DNA of 64,000 bases from Marifrigoribacter sp965178585 (GCA_965178585.1 OZ238267.1:372001-436000), one strand, 5' to 3'. Counted from the first letter of the stretch, positions 25,490 to 34,953 are shown. Numbers and translations: made by a program. The notes: generated by a model from the sequence alone, not told the origin.

Positions 25490-26486
25490 CGATACTTTCT
25501 CTTTCTTGTTCTTGATGGTTTTCATTTATAGTTGAAATATGAAAAATAGCATCTCCTTGATGGACGATTGGAGATTGATTTACATTAATAATGTATCCTT
25601 TATTCGGTGCAACTACATTATATTTCATTTTTCCATATGGATCAGTAATAGTAGCTAAAACTTCCCCTTTTTCTACTAACTGATTGCACTTAATTTTTAA
25701 ATGAAAAAGACCACTTCTTTGAGCTCGTATCCATTTAGACTTTTTAATAATTACTGTATCTTTTATAGGATTAGTAACATTAAATTTAGAATCCAACATG
25801 TCTAAATAATACAAAAATCGCTTTGTGCCTCGCACTCCATAATTAACTATTTGTTTATTGCTCTCTAAAGATTTCCCTCCTTCAAATAGTATAATAGGAA
25901 TGCCTAATTTATCACTAGTAGAACGATAAGTTTTCTTTAAGTTTTTTGAATAAACGGTAAAAGGAACATTAAACACTTTTGCTAACTTTAATAATTTTTT
26001 ATCCTCTGGGTTTACTCTCACTTGTGGGGCGTTAAAACGACTCGCTCCTCCCGTATGAAAATCCAAACAATAATCTGCATGTGGTAAAATTTGTTTCGTA
26101 AAATAATAAGCAACCCTACTTGCTAAAGATCCTCTTTTAGTTCCAGGGAATGATCTATTTAAATCTCTTCCATCTGGAAAAGCTCTATCGGTATTTAAAA
26201 ATCCAAATACATTTAAAATTGGAATACATATAATAGTACCCCTTTTAGGTTTATTTATTTTTCTAGAAATTAATTGCCGTACTATTTCTACTCCATTAAT
26301 TTCATCCCCATGAATCGCTGCTGTAATTAAAATAGTAGGACCTGGGATTAATGATCGTTCAATAATAATTGGGATTTCAATATTTGTTGAGGTATAAAGT
26401 TTAGCAATATTAAAATCTATGGTCTTGCTTTCACCTAATTCAATCTTTTCTCCTAATATTTCAAGTGTTTCTATAAATTCACTCAT
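25482..26486 (-). CDS. Succinylglutamate desuccinylase/aspartoacylase-family zinc hydrolase
   Basis: A 334-residue M14-like metallohydrolase. Zinc ligands are visible as H59 and E62 in AAIHGDEING and H144 in LDFHTGG; R and N of GRDLNRSFPG bind substrate carboxylate in the family. The C-terminal ~90 residues (from KSKWIRAQRSGLFHLKIK) form a beta-rich, biotinyl-like domain. The family removes acyl groups from N-acyl amino acids, but this subgroup is always near rimK and has no proven substrate. It starts in the rimK stop (TAATG overlap) and overlaps the folate gene at its end, so the three are translationally linked. Possible jobs are trimming or amidohydrolysis of a glutamylated product. Confidence 0.87.
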   Translation of the reverse strand: MSEFIETLEILGEKIELGESKTIDFNIAKLYTSTNIEIPIIIERSLIPGPTILITAAIHGDEINGVEIVRQLISRKINKPKRGTIICIPILNVFGFLNTDRAFPDGRDLNRSFPGTKRGSLASRVAYYFTKQILPHADYCLDFHTGGASRFNAPQVRVNPEDKKLLKLAKVFNVPFTVYSKNLKKTYRSTSDKLGIPIILFEGGKSLESNKQIVNYGVRGTKRFLYYLDMLDSKFNVTNPIKDTVIIKKSKWIRAQRSGLFHLKIKCNQLVEKGEVLATITDPYGKMKYNVVAPNKGYIINVNQSPIVHQGDAIFHISTINENHQEQERESIDE

Positions 26487-27358
26487 TAAACTTTATTTCT
26501 TTCAATGTAACTTATTATTTTTTTTGAAATATCAACTTCAGTGGTTTTTTCTATTCCTTCTAAACCTGGTGAAGAATTGATTTCTAATACTAACGGGCCT
26601 CTTCTTGATTGTAAAATATCAACACCGCAAACACCCAGTTGCATTGCATTTGCAGCTTTTAGTGCTACGTTTTCTTCTTCAGAAGTAAGTTTTATTTTTA
26701 AAGAAGATCCTCCTCTATGTAAATTAGATCTAAAATCACCCTCTTTACTTTGCCGTTTCATAGCTGCTACTACTTTTCCATCGACTACAATAATTCTAAG
26801 ATCAGTTCCTTTAGATTCTTCTATGTATTCTTGAAGTAAAAACTTAACTCCAGCTGTTTTTAAAGTTTCAATAGTTGATAATGCGTTGAGGTAGGTGTCT
26901 GCTAAAATTACCCCATTTCCATGAGTCCCTTCTAAGATTTTTATAATGACAGGTTGGTTTTTAAAATTTGATAGTAAATATTCTAAATTAGAAGAAGCCC
27001 CTAAAACAGTTTTAGGAATAGGAACTTTTGCTGCAGAAAGTAATTGTGAGCATGTCCATTTATCTCTAGATTGTAAAATTGCACCTGCTGAGACTACTGA
27101 AAACACACCCATTGCATTAAAATGCCTAACCAAAGTTGAACCGTAGTAAGTGTTGGAAGCTCCTATCCTAGGAATTATTGCATCTAAATCATCTACAATC
27201 TCATCATGAAAACGTACAATTGATTTTCCATTTTCTATTGACAAAGAACAGTGAGAAGGGTCTAAAACCTCCATAACATGATTATTTTTTGCACCCGCTT
27301 TTAAAAGACTTTGGGTAGAGTAAAGAGTTTCTCCTCTTGATAAGATGGCAATGTTCAT
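26486..27358 (-). CDS. rimK: RimK-family alpha-L-glutamate ligase
   Basis: A 290-residue ATP-grasp ligase. In E. coli RimK adds glutamates to the C-terminus of ribosomal protein S6. Visible features: N-terminal NIAILSRGETLYST, a pre-ATP-grasp domain (IIPRIGASNTYYGS), the ATP-binding lid (QPVIIKILEGTHGNGVILAD), FLLQEYIEESKGTDLRIIVV, and the metal/phosphate site LVLEINSSPGLEGIE. Length is close to the E. coli enzyme (300). It is the first gene of a three-gene overlapping unit on the minus strand and diverges from uvrC. Whether S6 or another acceptor is the substrate here cannot be told from sequence. Confidence 0.92.
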   Translation of the reverse strand: MNIAILSRGETLYSTQSLLKAGAKNNHVMEVLDPSHCSLSIENGKSIVRFHDEIVDDLDAIIPRIGASNTYYGSTLVRHFNAMGVFSVVSAGAILQSRDKWTCSQLLSAAKVPIPKTVLGASSNLEYLLSNFKNQPVIIKILEGTHGNGVILADTYLNALSTIETLKTAGVKFLLQEYIEESKGTDLRIIVVDGKVVAAMKRQSKEGDFRSNLHRGGSSLKIKLTSEEENVALKAANAMQLGVCGVDILQSRRGPLVLEINSSPGLEGIEKTTEVDISKKIISYIERNKV

Positions 27359-27431
27359 GGTTTAATTTTCATTATTGCTAATTTAGTCATTTATCTATTA
27401 CTTCATATTTTTCATTTAACAAAACATCATT

Positions 27432-27439
27432 TATCTTTG
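27432..27439 (+). promoter_or_regulatory. -7 promoter element very close to uvrC start
   Basis: TATCTTTG matches TAnnTTTG and ends only four bases before the uvrC ATG, so a transcript from it would be almost or fully leaderless. No TTG is seen at the usual upstream spacing. Confidence 0.35.
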
Positions 27440-27443
27440 AGCT

Positions 27444-29234
27444 ATGACAATACCTTCCGTAGCATTGCAAACAGCAACACTACCCAATAAGCCGGGCGTA
27501 TACCAATATTACGATAAAGATGATAAATTGCTTTATGTTGGAAAAGCAAAAAACTTAAAAAAAAGAGTTTCCTCTTATTTTAATAAAAAACATGATTTAG
27601 GGAAAACTAGGGTTTTGGTTAAAAAGATTGTAACCATCAAACATATCGTTGTTGATACCGAAACAGATGCTTTATTATTAGAAAACAACCTTATAAAAAA
27701 ATACCAACCACGTTATAACATCATGTTAAAGGATGATAAAACCTATCCGTGGATTTGTATTAAAAAAGAACGTTTCCCAAGGGTCTTTTCTACTAGAAAA
27801 ATGATTAAAGATGGGTCTGAATATTTTGGCCCTTATACAAGTATGAAAACTGTTCATACTTTGTTAGATTTGATTAATGGGTTATATCCATTAAGAAATT
27901 GTAATTACGATTTATCCGAAAAAAACATCAAAAATGGTAAATATAAAGTTTGTTTAGAATATCATTTGGGTAACTGTTTAGGTGCTTGTGAAGGAAAACA
28001 AACAGAAGAAAGTTACAATGAAAGTATCGTAGCCATTCGAAATATTTTAAAAGGAAATTTTAAAGAATCGCTTTCTGCTTTTAAAACTCAAATGAAAGAT
28101 TTTGCTGAAAATTTACATTATGAGGATGCACAAAAAATAAAGGAGAAAATGGAGGTTTTAATGAATTACCAGTCTAGATCGACCATTGTAAATCCAAAAA
28201 TTAATAATGTAGATGTTTTTTCAGTTATTACAGATGAAGGTTATGGTTATGTAAATTACCTTCAAATTTCTTATGGCTCCATTATTCGTTCTCATACTCT
28301 AGAAATTAAGAAAAAATTAGAAGAAACCGATGAGGAAATATTGCAATTGGCAGTTATTGAATTACGGCAACGATTCCAGTCTCAATGCAAAGAAATTTAT
28401 GCCCCTTTTAAAATAAAAATTGGAGAAGGTATTAAGGTTTATATCCCCAAGCTTGGTGATAAAAAACACATTTTAGATTTATCTATTCGTAATGCAAAGT
28501 ATTATCGTATGGAACGATTTAAACAAGTAAAAATAACAGATCCTAACCGTCATGAAAATAGAATCATGGCTCAAATGAAAAAAGATTTAAGATTAACTGA
28601 AGAGCCAAGACATATAGAATGCTTTGACAATAGTAATATTCAAGGATCCAATCCGGTAGCTGCTTGCGTGGTTTTTAAAAATGGAAAACCGAGTAAAAAG
28701 GAGTATCGAAAATTTAATATAAAAACAGTAGTTGGGCCCGATGATTTTGCATCCATGGAGGAAGTCGTTTATAGAAGATACAAAAGGTTGTTAGATGAAA
28801 AGCAACCATTGCCGCAGTTAATCATTATAGATGGAGGAAAGGGACAATTATCTTCTTCTTTAAAAAGTTTAGACAAATTACAATTAAGAGGAAAAATAGC
28901 CATTGTCGGAATTGCTAAACGATTGGAAGAATTATTTTATCCAGATGACCCAGTTCCTTTGTATTTAGATAAAAAATCGGAAACATTAAAAATTATACAG
29001 CAATTAAGAAATGAGGCACACCGTTTTGGAATTACATTTCATAGAAATAAAAGAAGTAAAGAAGCGTTAAATACATCTCTAGAAGCAATAGATGGTGTTG
29101 GAGAAAAAACAGTTGTAGAATTATTGAAAGAGTTTAAAAGTTTACAGCGAATACAATCTGCAACTTTCGAAGATATATCTAAGGTTATAGGGCCTAGTAA
29201 GGCAAAAAAAATTAAAGAACATTTTAAATTATAA
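27444..29234 (+). CDS. uvrC: Excinuclease ABC subunit C
   Basis: A 596-residue nuclease that makes both cuts around a DNA lesion in nucleotide excision repair with UvrA and UvrB. Domains in order: GIY-YIG nuclease (LPNKPGVYQYY, LLYVGKAKNLKKRV, residues about 12-90), a four-Cys cluster region (CNYDL, CLEYHLGNCLGAC), UVR domain binding UvrB (about 200-235), the RNase H-like second nuclease (ECFDNSNIQGSNPVAACVVF, IIIDGGKGQL), and C-terminal helix-hairpin-helix DNA binding (LEAIDGVGEKTVVELLKEF). Length is normal. It diverges from rimK; the gap of 85 bases holds a candidate -7 element just before its ATG. Confidence 0.97.
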   Translation: MTIPSVALQTATLPNKPGVYQYYDKDDKLLYVGKAKNLKKRVSSYFNKKHDLGKTRVLVKKIVTIKHIVVDTETDALLLENNLIKKYQPRYNIMLKDDKTYPWICIKKERFPRVFSTRKMIKDGSEYFGPYTSMKTVHTLLDLINGLYPLRNCNYDLSEKNIKNGKYKVCLEYHLGNCLGACEGKQTEESYNESIVAIRNILKGNFKESLSAFKTQMKDFAENLHYEDAQKIKEKMEVLMNYQSRSTIVNPKINNVDVFSVITDEGYGYVNYLQISYGSIIRSHTLEIKKKLEETDEEILQLAVIELRQRFQSQCKEIYAPFKIKIGEGIKVYIPKLGDKKHILDLSIRNAKYYRMERFKQVKITDPNRHENRIMAQMKKDLRLTEEPRHIECFDNSNIQGSNPVAACVVFKNGKPSKKEYRKFNIKTVVGPDDFASMEEVVYRRYKRLLDEKQPLPQLIIIDGGKGQLSSSLKSLDKLQLRGKIAIVGIAKRLEELFYPDDPVPLYLDKKSETLKIIQQLRNEAHRFGITFHRNKRSKEALNTSLEAIDGVGEKTVVELLKEFKSLQRIQSATFEDISKVIGPSKAKKIKEHFKL

Positions 29235-29235
29235 A

Positions 29236-29262
29236 AAAGGTAACAATTAACAACTTACCTTT
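29236..29262 (+). promoter_or_regulatory. Hairpin between uvrC and the patatin gene
   Basis: AAAGGTAA and TTACCTTT form a perfect 8-bp stem around an 11-base loop. No T-run follows, so it is a poor terminator. The right arm contains TACCTTTA, close to a -7 element and about 28 bases before the next start, so it may combine promoter and structure roles. Confidence 0.3.
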
Positions 29263-29290
29263 ACTTATGTAATTAGTATATCAAACCTAC

Positions 29291-31528
29291 GTGAAAAGAA
29301 TAGTATTAATAGCATTCATATTTATTACTGGAATTGTTTTCTCACAAGAAAATGAACAAAAAGAGGACTTAAAAGTTGGATTGGTTTTAAGTGGTGGTGG
29401 TGCAAAAGGATTTGCACATATAGGAGCTTTAAAAGTCATTGAAGAAGCTGGTGTTAGGATAGATTATATTGGAGGTACAAGTACGGGTGCTATTATTGGA
29501 GGATTGTATGCATCAGGATATTCTGCTACTCAAATAGATTCTATATTTAGAGCCGTTAATTTTTCAGAATTAATTCAAGATGATATTCCAAGAAGTGCAA
29601 AAACATTTTTTGAAAAATATGAATCTGAAAGATATGCACTAACATTACCATTAAAAAAGTTTAAAATATCACTCCCTACTTCAATTTCAAAGGGTCAAAA
29701 CATGTACAATTTGTTCTCCAAACTTACTTCTCATGTTAACGATATAGAAGATTTTAATGAACTTCCAATTCCATTTTTTTGTATAGCAACAAACATTGAA
29801 TCGGGAAAAGAAACCGTTTTAAACAAAGGGTATTTGCCAAGAGCAGTTTCAGCAAGTAGTGCGCTACCAACATTGTTTAATCCAGTAAAATTAGGAGATT
29901 CACTTTATGTTGATGGAGGAATTACAAATAACTACCCCGTAGATAGAGTAAGGGCTATGGGAGCAGATATTATTATTGGTGTAGATGTTCAAGACTCTTT
30001 AAAAACAAGAGAGAATTTGAAAACTGCTATTGAAATATTAGGACAAGTAGGGAACTATAATACGATTAAGGCGATGAATGAGAAACGTAAAAACACTGAT
30101 ATTTATATCCATCCAAATATTAATGATTTTACAGTAGTTTCATTTGAAGATAAAGCTAGAATAATTGATTCAGGATCAGAACAAGCTGCCTTGTTTAAAG
30201 ATGAATTAACTGCAATCGCAAAAAAACAAAAACAAATACCTAAAGAAGAAGTGGTTTTTAATACTAACGACTCATTATTTATTAAAAGTGTTGAAATAAT
30301 TGGTAATAAGCAATATACCCGATCGTATATTTTGGGGAAATTAAAATTGAGAACACCATCGAATACCTCGTATAAAAACTTTAGTGATGGAGTTAATAAT
30401 TTATCAGCTACTGAAAATTTTGAAAAAATAAATTATCGTTTTATTAAAGATGAAGAAGGAGGATTGATTTTAAAATTTGATGTTACTGAAAGTGAAAACA
30501 AATCTTCAATTCGCTTAGCAGCCCATTATGATGATTTATATAAAACTGCTGTTTTAGTAAACTTTACACGCAAAAGACTATTTACAAACAACGACATTAC
30601 CTCATTTGATTTTATTGTTGGTGATAATATAAGATACAATTTCGATTATTTTATTGATAAAGGATATTATTGGAGTATCGGTTTAAATTCCAATTATAAT
30701 GCTTTTGATGAAAATGTATCCATAGATTTTATCAACTCTTTTGAAGAGGCATCTAATGAAGGAGATTTAAATAGTCTTAATTATGAATATGGAGAATTAA
30801 CAAGCCAAATATATTTGCAAACATTTTTTAAAAGGACTTTTTTGATAGGTGTAGGTGTTGAACAAAAATGGAAGAGATACTTATCTAAAACTATCGGAAT
30901 TGATGAGAACGATGAGCCTAGAACAGTTTTTGATGATACAAATTACTTCAGCACTTTTGGTTATTTAATTTATGATTCTTTAGATAATAAGTTTTTTCCG
31001 TCAAATGGTTTTTATATAAAAGGTGAATTTAATTTTTATTTTTTAGCTTCAGGAACTAATAAAGGGTTCAATGAGTTTTCAATTGTTAAAGCAAAAGCAG
31101 GATATGCGTTTTCTTTTTTTAAAACCTTTTCTGCTTTATTTGAAGCTGCTGGAGGAGTTAAAATAGGGGGTGATGAAACAAAATCCTTCGATTTTTTTGT
31201 AGGTGGATATGGTTATAAAGAGAGCAGCAATTTAGTGCCTCTTTATGGTTACAAAGATTTAAGTTTAAGAGGGGATACCTATTTAAAAGCTACTCTTACT
31301 TTAGATTATAAAGTGTATAAAAAAATGCACATAAATATTGCTGCAAATATCGCCAATGTTGGCGATGATTTGTTTGATAATAAAGAATGGATAGACGCAA
31401 TAGATTATTCAGGTTATACTGCTGGAATAGGATGGGAAACTTTTTTGGGGCCTATTGAAGCAAAATATTCCTATTCTCCAGAATTAGAAGAAAGCGCTTG
31501 GTACTTTAGTGTGGGTTATCGTTTTTAA
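29291..31528 (+). CDS. Patatin-like phospholipase with POTRA and outer-membrane barrel
   Basis: A 745-residue protein. Signal peptide (MKRIVLIAFIFITGIVFSQ), then a patatin domain: oxyanion loop GGGAKGFAHIG (36-44), nucleophile S64 in GGTSTGAIIG, and catalytic Asp D208 in DGGITNNYP. A POTRA-like segment follows at about 335-405 (IKSVEIIGNKQYTRSYILG), then a BamA/Omp85-type barrel to the end, finishing in an aromatic residue (YFSVGYRF). This is the architecture of type Vd autotransporters such as PlpD, where the patatin lipase is exported by its own barrel. The start is GTG at 29291. The substrate is presumably phospholipid. It is transcribed alone; no partner gene is near. Confidence 0.9.
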   Translation: MKRIVLIAFIFITGIVFSQENEQKEDLKVGLVLSGGGAKGFAHIGALKVIEEAGVRIDYIGGTSTGAIIGGLYASGYSATQIDSIFRAVNFSELIQDDIPRSAKTFFEKYESERYALTLPLKKFKISLPTSISKGQNMYNLFSKLTSHVNDIEDFNELPIPFFCIATNIESGKETVLNKGYLPRAVSASSALPTLFNPVKLGDSLYVDGGITNNYPVDRVRAMGADIIIGVDVQDSLKTRENLKTAIEILGQVGNYNTIKAMNEKRKNTDIYIHPNINDFTVVSFEDKARIIDSGSEQAALFKDELTAIAKKQKQIPKEEVVFNTNDSLFIKSVEIIGNKQYTRSYILGKLKLRTPSNTSYKNFSDGVNNLSATENFEKINYRFIKDEEGGLILKFDVTESENKSSIRLAAHYDDLYKTAVLVNFTRKRLFTNNDITSFDFIVGDNIRYNFDYFIDKGYYWSIGLNSNYNAFDENVSIDFINSFEEASNEGDLNSLNYEYGELTSQIYLQTFFKRTFLIGVGVEQKWKRYLSKTIGIDENDEPRTVFDDTNYFSTFGYLIYDSLDNKFFPSNGFYIKGEFNFYFLASGTNKGFNEFSIVKAKAGYAFSFFKTFSALFEAAGGVKIGGDETKSFDFFVGGYGYKESSNLVPLYGYKDLSLRGDTYLKATLTLDYKVYKKMHINIAANIANVGDDLFDNKEWIDAIDYSGYTAGIGWETFLGPIEAKYSYSPELEESAWYFSVGYRF

Positions 31529-31733
31529 TTCATAAAATAGATTGTTTTTTAAATCCTTGGTTTTAGCAATTCAATAAACAATAACCAATAAAATTTTACG
31601 ATATTTGTAAAATGACATCCAATCGTTGGAAATATACACTTCTAGATATCAAGTTTCTAAATAAAAGAAACCCAGAATAGGCATCCATTATTTTTCAAAG
31701 AATTAAGTTTAATCATTTAATAACAAAAAAATT

Positions 31734-32891
31734 ATGCCACGTTATCATACACTCGGTAAAATACCACCTAAACGACATACTACTTTCAAAAAATCGGATG
31801 GATCTTTGTATCAAGAAGAGCTTTTTGGAACTGCAGGATTTGCAGGTATGTCATCTTTAATATATCATTTACATCCACCCACAGTAGTTTCTGAAATAAA
31901 ACGAGGAGAAGATGTATCTCCAAAAATTGCGATCGATAAAAATATGAAAGCCCTGAGTTTTAAAGGGTTTTCATTAAAACCAGAACAAGATTATCTAGAA
32001 AGTAGAAAAACACTATTTGTTAATAATGACTTACATATAGGTTTAGCAGCTCCTAAAGGTTTTTCTAAAGATTATTTTTATAGAAATTCGGATGCAGACG
32101 AAATGTTATTCATTCACATTGGTTCGGGGACTCTAAAAACAATGTACGGGAATATAGAATTTAAATATGGAGACTATTTAATAATTCCTAGAGGAACTAC
32201 CTATCAAATTGATTTTGATACTGAAGAAAACAGAATATTATACATTGAATCTTTTAGTCCAATAGTAACTCCTAATCGATATAGAAATAACTTTGGGCAA
32301 TTATTAGAACATTCTCCATTTTGTGAGCGAGATTTTAGATTGCCAAAAGATTTAAAAACTCATGATGAGCAAGGTGAATTTAAAATAATTTCAAAAAAAC
32401 AAGGAGTAATTTGGGAATATACTCATGCTAATCATCCTTTTGATGTTGTAGGATGGGATGGATTTCATTACCCTTATGCTTTTTCAATTCATGATTTTGA
32501 GCCAATAACTGGACGAATTCATTTACCTCCTCCAATACATCAAACCTGGGAAGCGGCAGGATTTGTAGTGTGTAGTTTTGTGCCAAGAATGTACGATTAT
32601 CATCCAGATTCTATACCTGCTCCATATCACCACAGTAATATTGATTCAGAAGAATTATTGTATTATGTTGATGGAGATTTTATGAGTAGAAATAATATTG
32701 AAAAAGGACAAATTACATTACACCCAGGTGGGATCCCACATGGACCACACCCTGGTGCAATAGAAAGAAGTGTAGGTAAAAAAGAAACAGGAGAATTAGC
32801 AGTAATGATAGACCCATTTAATCCAGTTATGATTACTGAAGAAGCACTTAAATTAGAAGTAGATGATTATTATAAATCTTGGATTAAATAG
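31734..32891 (+). CDS. hmgA: Homogentisate 1,2-dioxygenase
   Basis: A 385-residue cupin-fold Fe(II) enzyme that opens the ring of homogentisate to maleylacetoacetate in tyrosine and phenylalanine breakdown. The metal site is visible near the C-terminus: H299/H300 and E306 in PYHHSNIDSEELLYY and H336/H339 in GGIPHGPHPG. The N-terminal cupin half has IPRGTTYQIDFD. It is shorter than the ~440-residue human-type enzyme, as is usual for Bacteroidota. The next gene, hppD, makes its substrate and follows by 27 bases. The final hydrolase (fumarylacetoacetase) is not in this window. A leader of roughly 120 bases may precede it. Confidence 0.94.
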   Translation: MPRYHTLGKIPPKRHTTFKKSDGSLYQEELFGTAGFAGMSSLIYHLHPPTVVSEIKRGEDVSPKIAIDKNMKALSFKGFSLKPEQDYLESRKTLFVNNDLHIGLAAPKGFSKDYFYRNSDADEMLFIHIGSGTLKTMYGNIEFKYGDYLIIPRGTTYQIDFDTEENRILYIESFSPIVTPNRYRNNFGQLLEHSPFCERDFRLPKDLKTHDEQGEFKIISKKQGVIWEYTHANHPFDVVGWDGFHYPYAFSIHDFEPITGRIHLPPPIHQTWEAAGFVVCSFVPRMYDYHPDSIPAPYHHSNIDSEELLYYVDGDFMSRNNIEKGQITLHPGGIPHGPHPGAIERSVGKKETGELAVMIDPFNPVMITEEALKLEVDDYYKSWIK

Positions 32892-32918
32892 AAAACCTAG
32901 GAAACAAAAAACAATATT

Positions 32919-34082
32919 ATGAGTAAAAAAGAAGTAAAGTCGGTTAATTACGGACTAGAAAAAATATTTGATGGGGCACAAGATTTCTTGCCATTATTAG
33001 GGACAGATTATGTTGAGTTTTATGTAGGTAATGCTAAACAATCTGCACATTATTATAAAACAGCATTTGGTTTTCAATCTTATGCTTATAAAGGACTTGA
33101 AACTGGATCGAGAGACAGTGTAAGTTATGCTTTAAAACAAGATAAAATTGTTTTAATATTAACTACACCTCTTAATAGTTCATCACCAATTAACGACCAT
33201 TTAGTAAAACATGGTGATGGAGTTAAAGTGATTGCTTTATGGGTAGATGATGCTAGAAAAGCTTATGAAGAAACTACAAGTAGAGGTGCAAAATCCTATA
33301 TGGAACCTATTGTTGAGAAAGACGAGTTTGGTGAAATTGTAAGGGCAGGTATTTATACTTACGGAGAAACAGTACATATGTTTGTTGAACGTAAGAATTA
33401 TAAAGGAAACTTTTTACCAAGTTTTATTCCATGGGAATCTGATTATAACCCAGAACCAACAGGATTAAAATATATTGATCATATGGTAGGTAATGTAGGT
33501 TGGGGAGAAATGAATAAATGGGTAAAATGGTATGAAGATGTAATGGGCTTTGTTAACTTTTTATCTTTTGATGATAAACAAATTCATACTGAATATTCAG
33601 CATTAATGAGTAAGGTGATGAGTAATGGAAATGGACGAATTAAATTTCCTATTAATGAACCAGCAAAAGCTGCAAAAAAGTCTCAAATTGAAGAATATTT
33701 AGATTTTTATGAAGATTCTGGAGTACAGCATTTAGCGTTGACAACAGATGACATTATTAAAACAGTTGCTCAATTAAAAGCAAGAGGAATTGAGTTTTTA
33801 CCACCACCACCTCAAGCGTATTATGATGAAATACCAGAAAGATTGGGTGTGCATATGGATATGATGAAAGAAGATATTAAAGAACTTCAAAAATTATCTA
33901 TTTTGGTAGATGCCGATGAAGAAGGATATTTATTACAAATTTTTACAAAACCTGTTGAAGATAGACCTACATTATTTTTTGAAATAATTCAAAGAATGGG
34001 AGCTCAAGGTTTTGGAGCTGGTAATTTTAAAGCGCTATTCGAATCAATAGAAAGAGAACAAGCAAACAGAGGAACCCTGTAA
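32919..34082 (+). CDS. hppD: 4-hydroxyphenylpyruvate dioxygenase
   Basis: A 387-residue non-heme iron dioxygenase that turns 4-hydroxyphenylpyruvate into homogentisate. It has two vicinal-oxygen-chelate repeats; iron ligands are in the second: H188 (YIDHMVGNV), H271 (GVQHLALTTDD) and E355 (TLFFEIIQRMG). The N-terminal repeat starts at YVEFYVGNAKQSAHYYKTAF. The C-terminal helix (GAGNFKALFESIEREQANRG) that gates the active site is intact. It forms an operon with hmgA and ends at a strong terminator. Confidence 0.97.
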   Translation: MSKKEVKSVNYGLEKIFDGAQDFLPLLGTDYVEFYVGNAKQSAHYYKTAFGFQSYAYKGLETGSRDSVSYALKQDKIVLILTTPLNSSSPINDHLVKHGDGVKVIALWVDDARKAYEETTSRGAKSYMEPIVEKDEFGEIVRAGIYTYGETVHMFVERKNYKGNFLPSFIPWESDYNPEPTGLKYIDHMVGNVGWGEMNKWVKWYEDVMGFVNFLSFDDKQIHTEYSALMSKVMSNGNGRIKFPINEPAKAAKKSQIEEYLDFYEDSGVQHLALTTDDIIKTVAQLKARGIEFLPPPPQAYYDEIPERLGVHMDMMKEDIKELQKLSILVDADEEGYLLQIFTKPVEDRPTLFFEIIQRMGAQGFGAGNFKALFESIEREQANRGTL

Positions 34083-34096
34083 AGTGTAACAAATTA

Positions 34097-34130
34097 AAAA
34101 CGCTATCGTCAATTAGATAGCGTTTTTTTT
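34097..34130 (+). terminator. Intrinsic terminator after hmgA-hppD
   Basis: AACGCTATC pairs with GATAGCGTT around an 8-base loop, followed by eight T. Confidence 0.9.
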
Positions 34131-34180
34131 GTTTTCAGAATAATCATCATTATTTTTAGTTATAACAACTAAATAAACTA

Positions 34181-34951
34181 ATGAAAAATTTAAGTATTCT
34201 CATATTACTATTTTTAAACACGATTTCTTTTTCCCAGAAAAAGGCTTTCGAGGATGGAGAATGGCTTAAATTTAGAGTTCATTACGGAATGATAACTGCA
34301 GGTGTTGCTACACTTGAAGTTAAGAGTGAAGTTTTGGATGCTAACGATGTATTTCATGTTATAGGCTTTGGTGAAACCACAGGCATGGCTAGTTGGTTTT
34401 TTCCTGTTGAAGATCATTACGAATCTTATATATTAAAAGATAAAGATTTACCCCAGCGATTTATTCGAAAAATTGATGAAGGAGGACACACAAAAGACAT
34501 TCAAATAGATTTTGATCATACTACCCAAAATGCAACTATTATAAATTTTAAAGATGATACTGAAAGCATAGTAACCTTTCCTGAGGATGCACAAGATATG
34601 GTGTCATCTTTCTATTATTTAAGGAATCATTTAGACACTAGTAATATTGAAGAAAATGACGAGATTGATTTAGATATGTTTTTTGATAAAGAAAACTATA
34701 AATTCAAACTTAAATTTTTAGGAAGAGAAATCTTAACTACTGAATTTGGCAAAGTTTCTTGTTTAGTTTTTAGACCTTATGTTCAGTCAGGTAGGGTTTT
34801 TAAAGAAAAAGAAAGCCTTACTATTTGGGTAAGTGATGATGATAATAAAATTCCTTTATTAATTAAAGCAGATCTAGCTGTAGGTTCTTTAAAGGCAAGC
34901 CTTATAGAATTTAAAAAATTAAATAATTCATTTAAAATAGTAGTCGATTAA
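34181..34951 (+). CDS. DUF3108 secreted protein
   Basis: A 256-residue protein with signal peptide (MKNLSILILLFLNTISFSQ). The mature part begins FEDGEWLKFRVHYGMITAG, the typical opening of DUF3108 proteins, followed by ATLEVKSEV, FPVEDHYESYILKD and WVSDDDNKIPLLIKADLAVG. The family is predicted to be periplasmic and beta-rich, with no known reaction. Its stop is two bases before the tryptophan dioxygenase start, so the two are co-transcribed; there is no obvious metabolic link. The protein is complete. Confidence 0.8.
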   Translation: MKNLSILILLFLNTISFSQKKAFEDGEWLKFRVHYGMITAGVATLEVKSEVLDANDVFHVIGFGETTGMASWFFPVEDHYESYILKDKDLPQRFIRKIDEGGHTKDIQIDFDHTTQNATIINFKDDTESIVTFPEDAQDMVSSFYYLRNHLDTSNIEENDEIDLDMFFDKENYKFKLKFLGREILTTEFGKVSCLVFRPYVQSGRVFKEKESLTIWVSDDDNKIPLLIKADLAVGSLKASLIEFKKLNNSFKIVVD

Positions 34952-34953
34952 TT

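Noticed and set aside
25490..25525. Upstream ATG as start of the folate cyclo-ligase
   Set aside because: It adds a Lys-rich non-family extension and a 44-base overlap; the ATG at 25489 gives the normal N-terminus.
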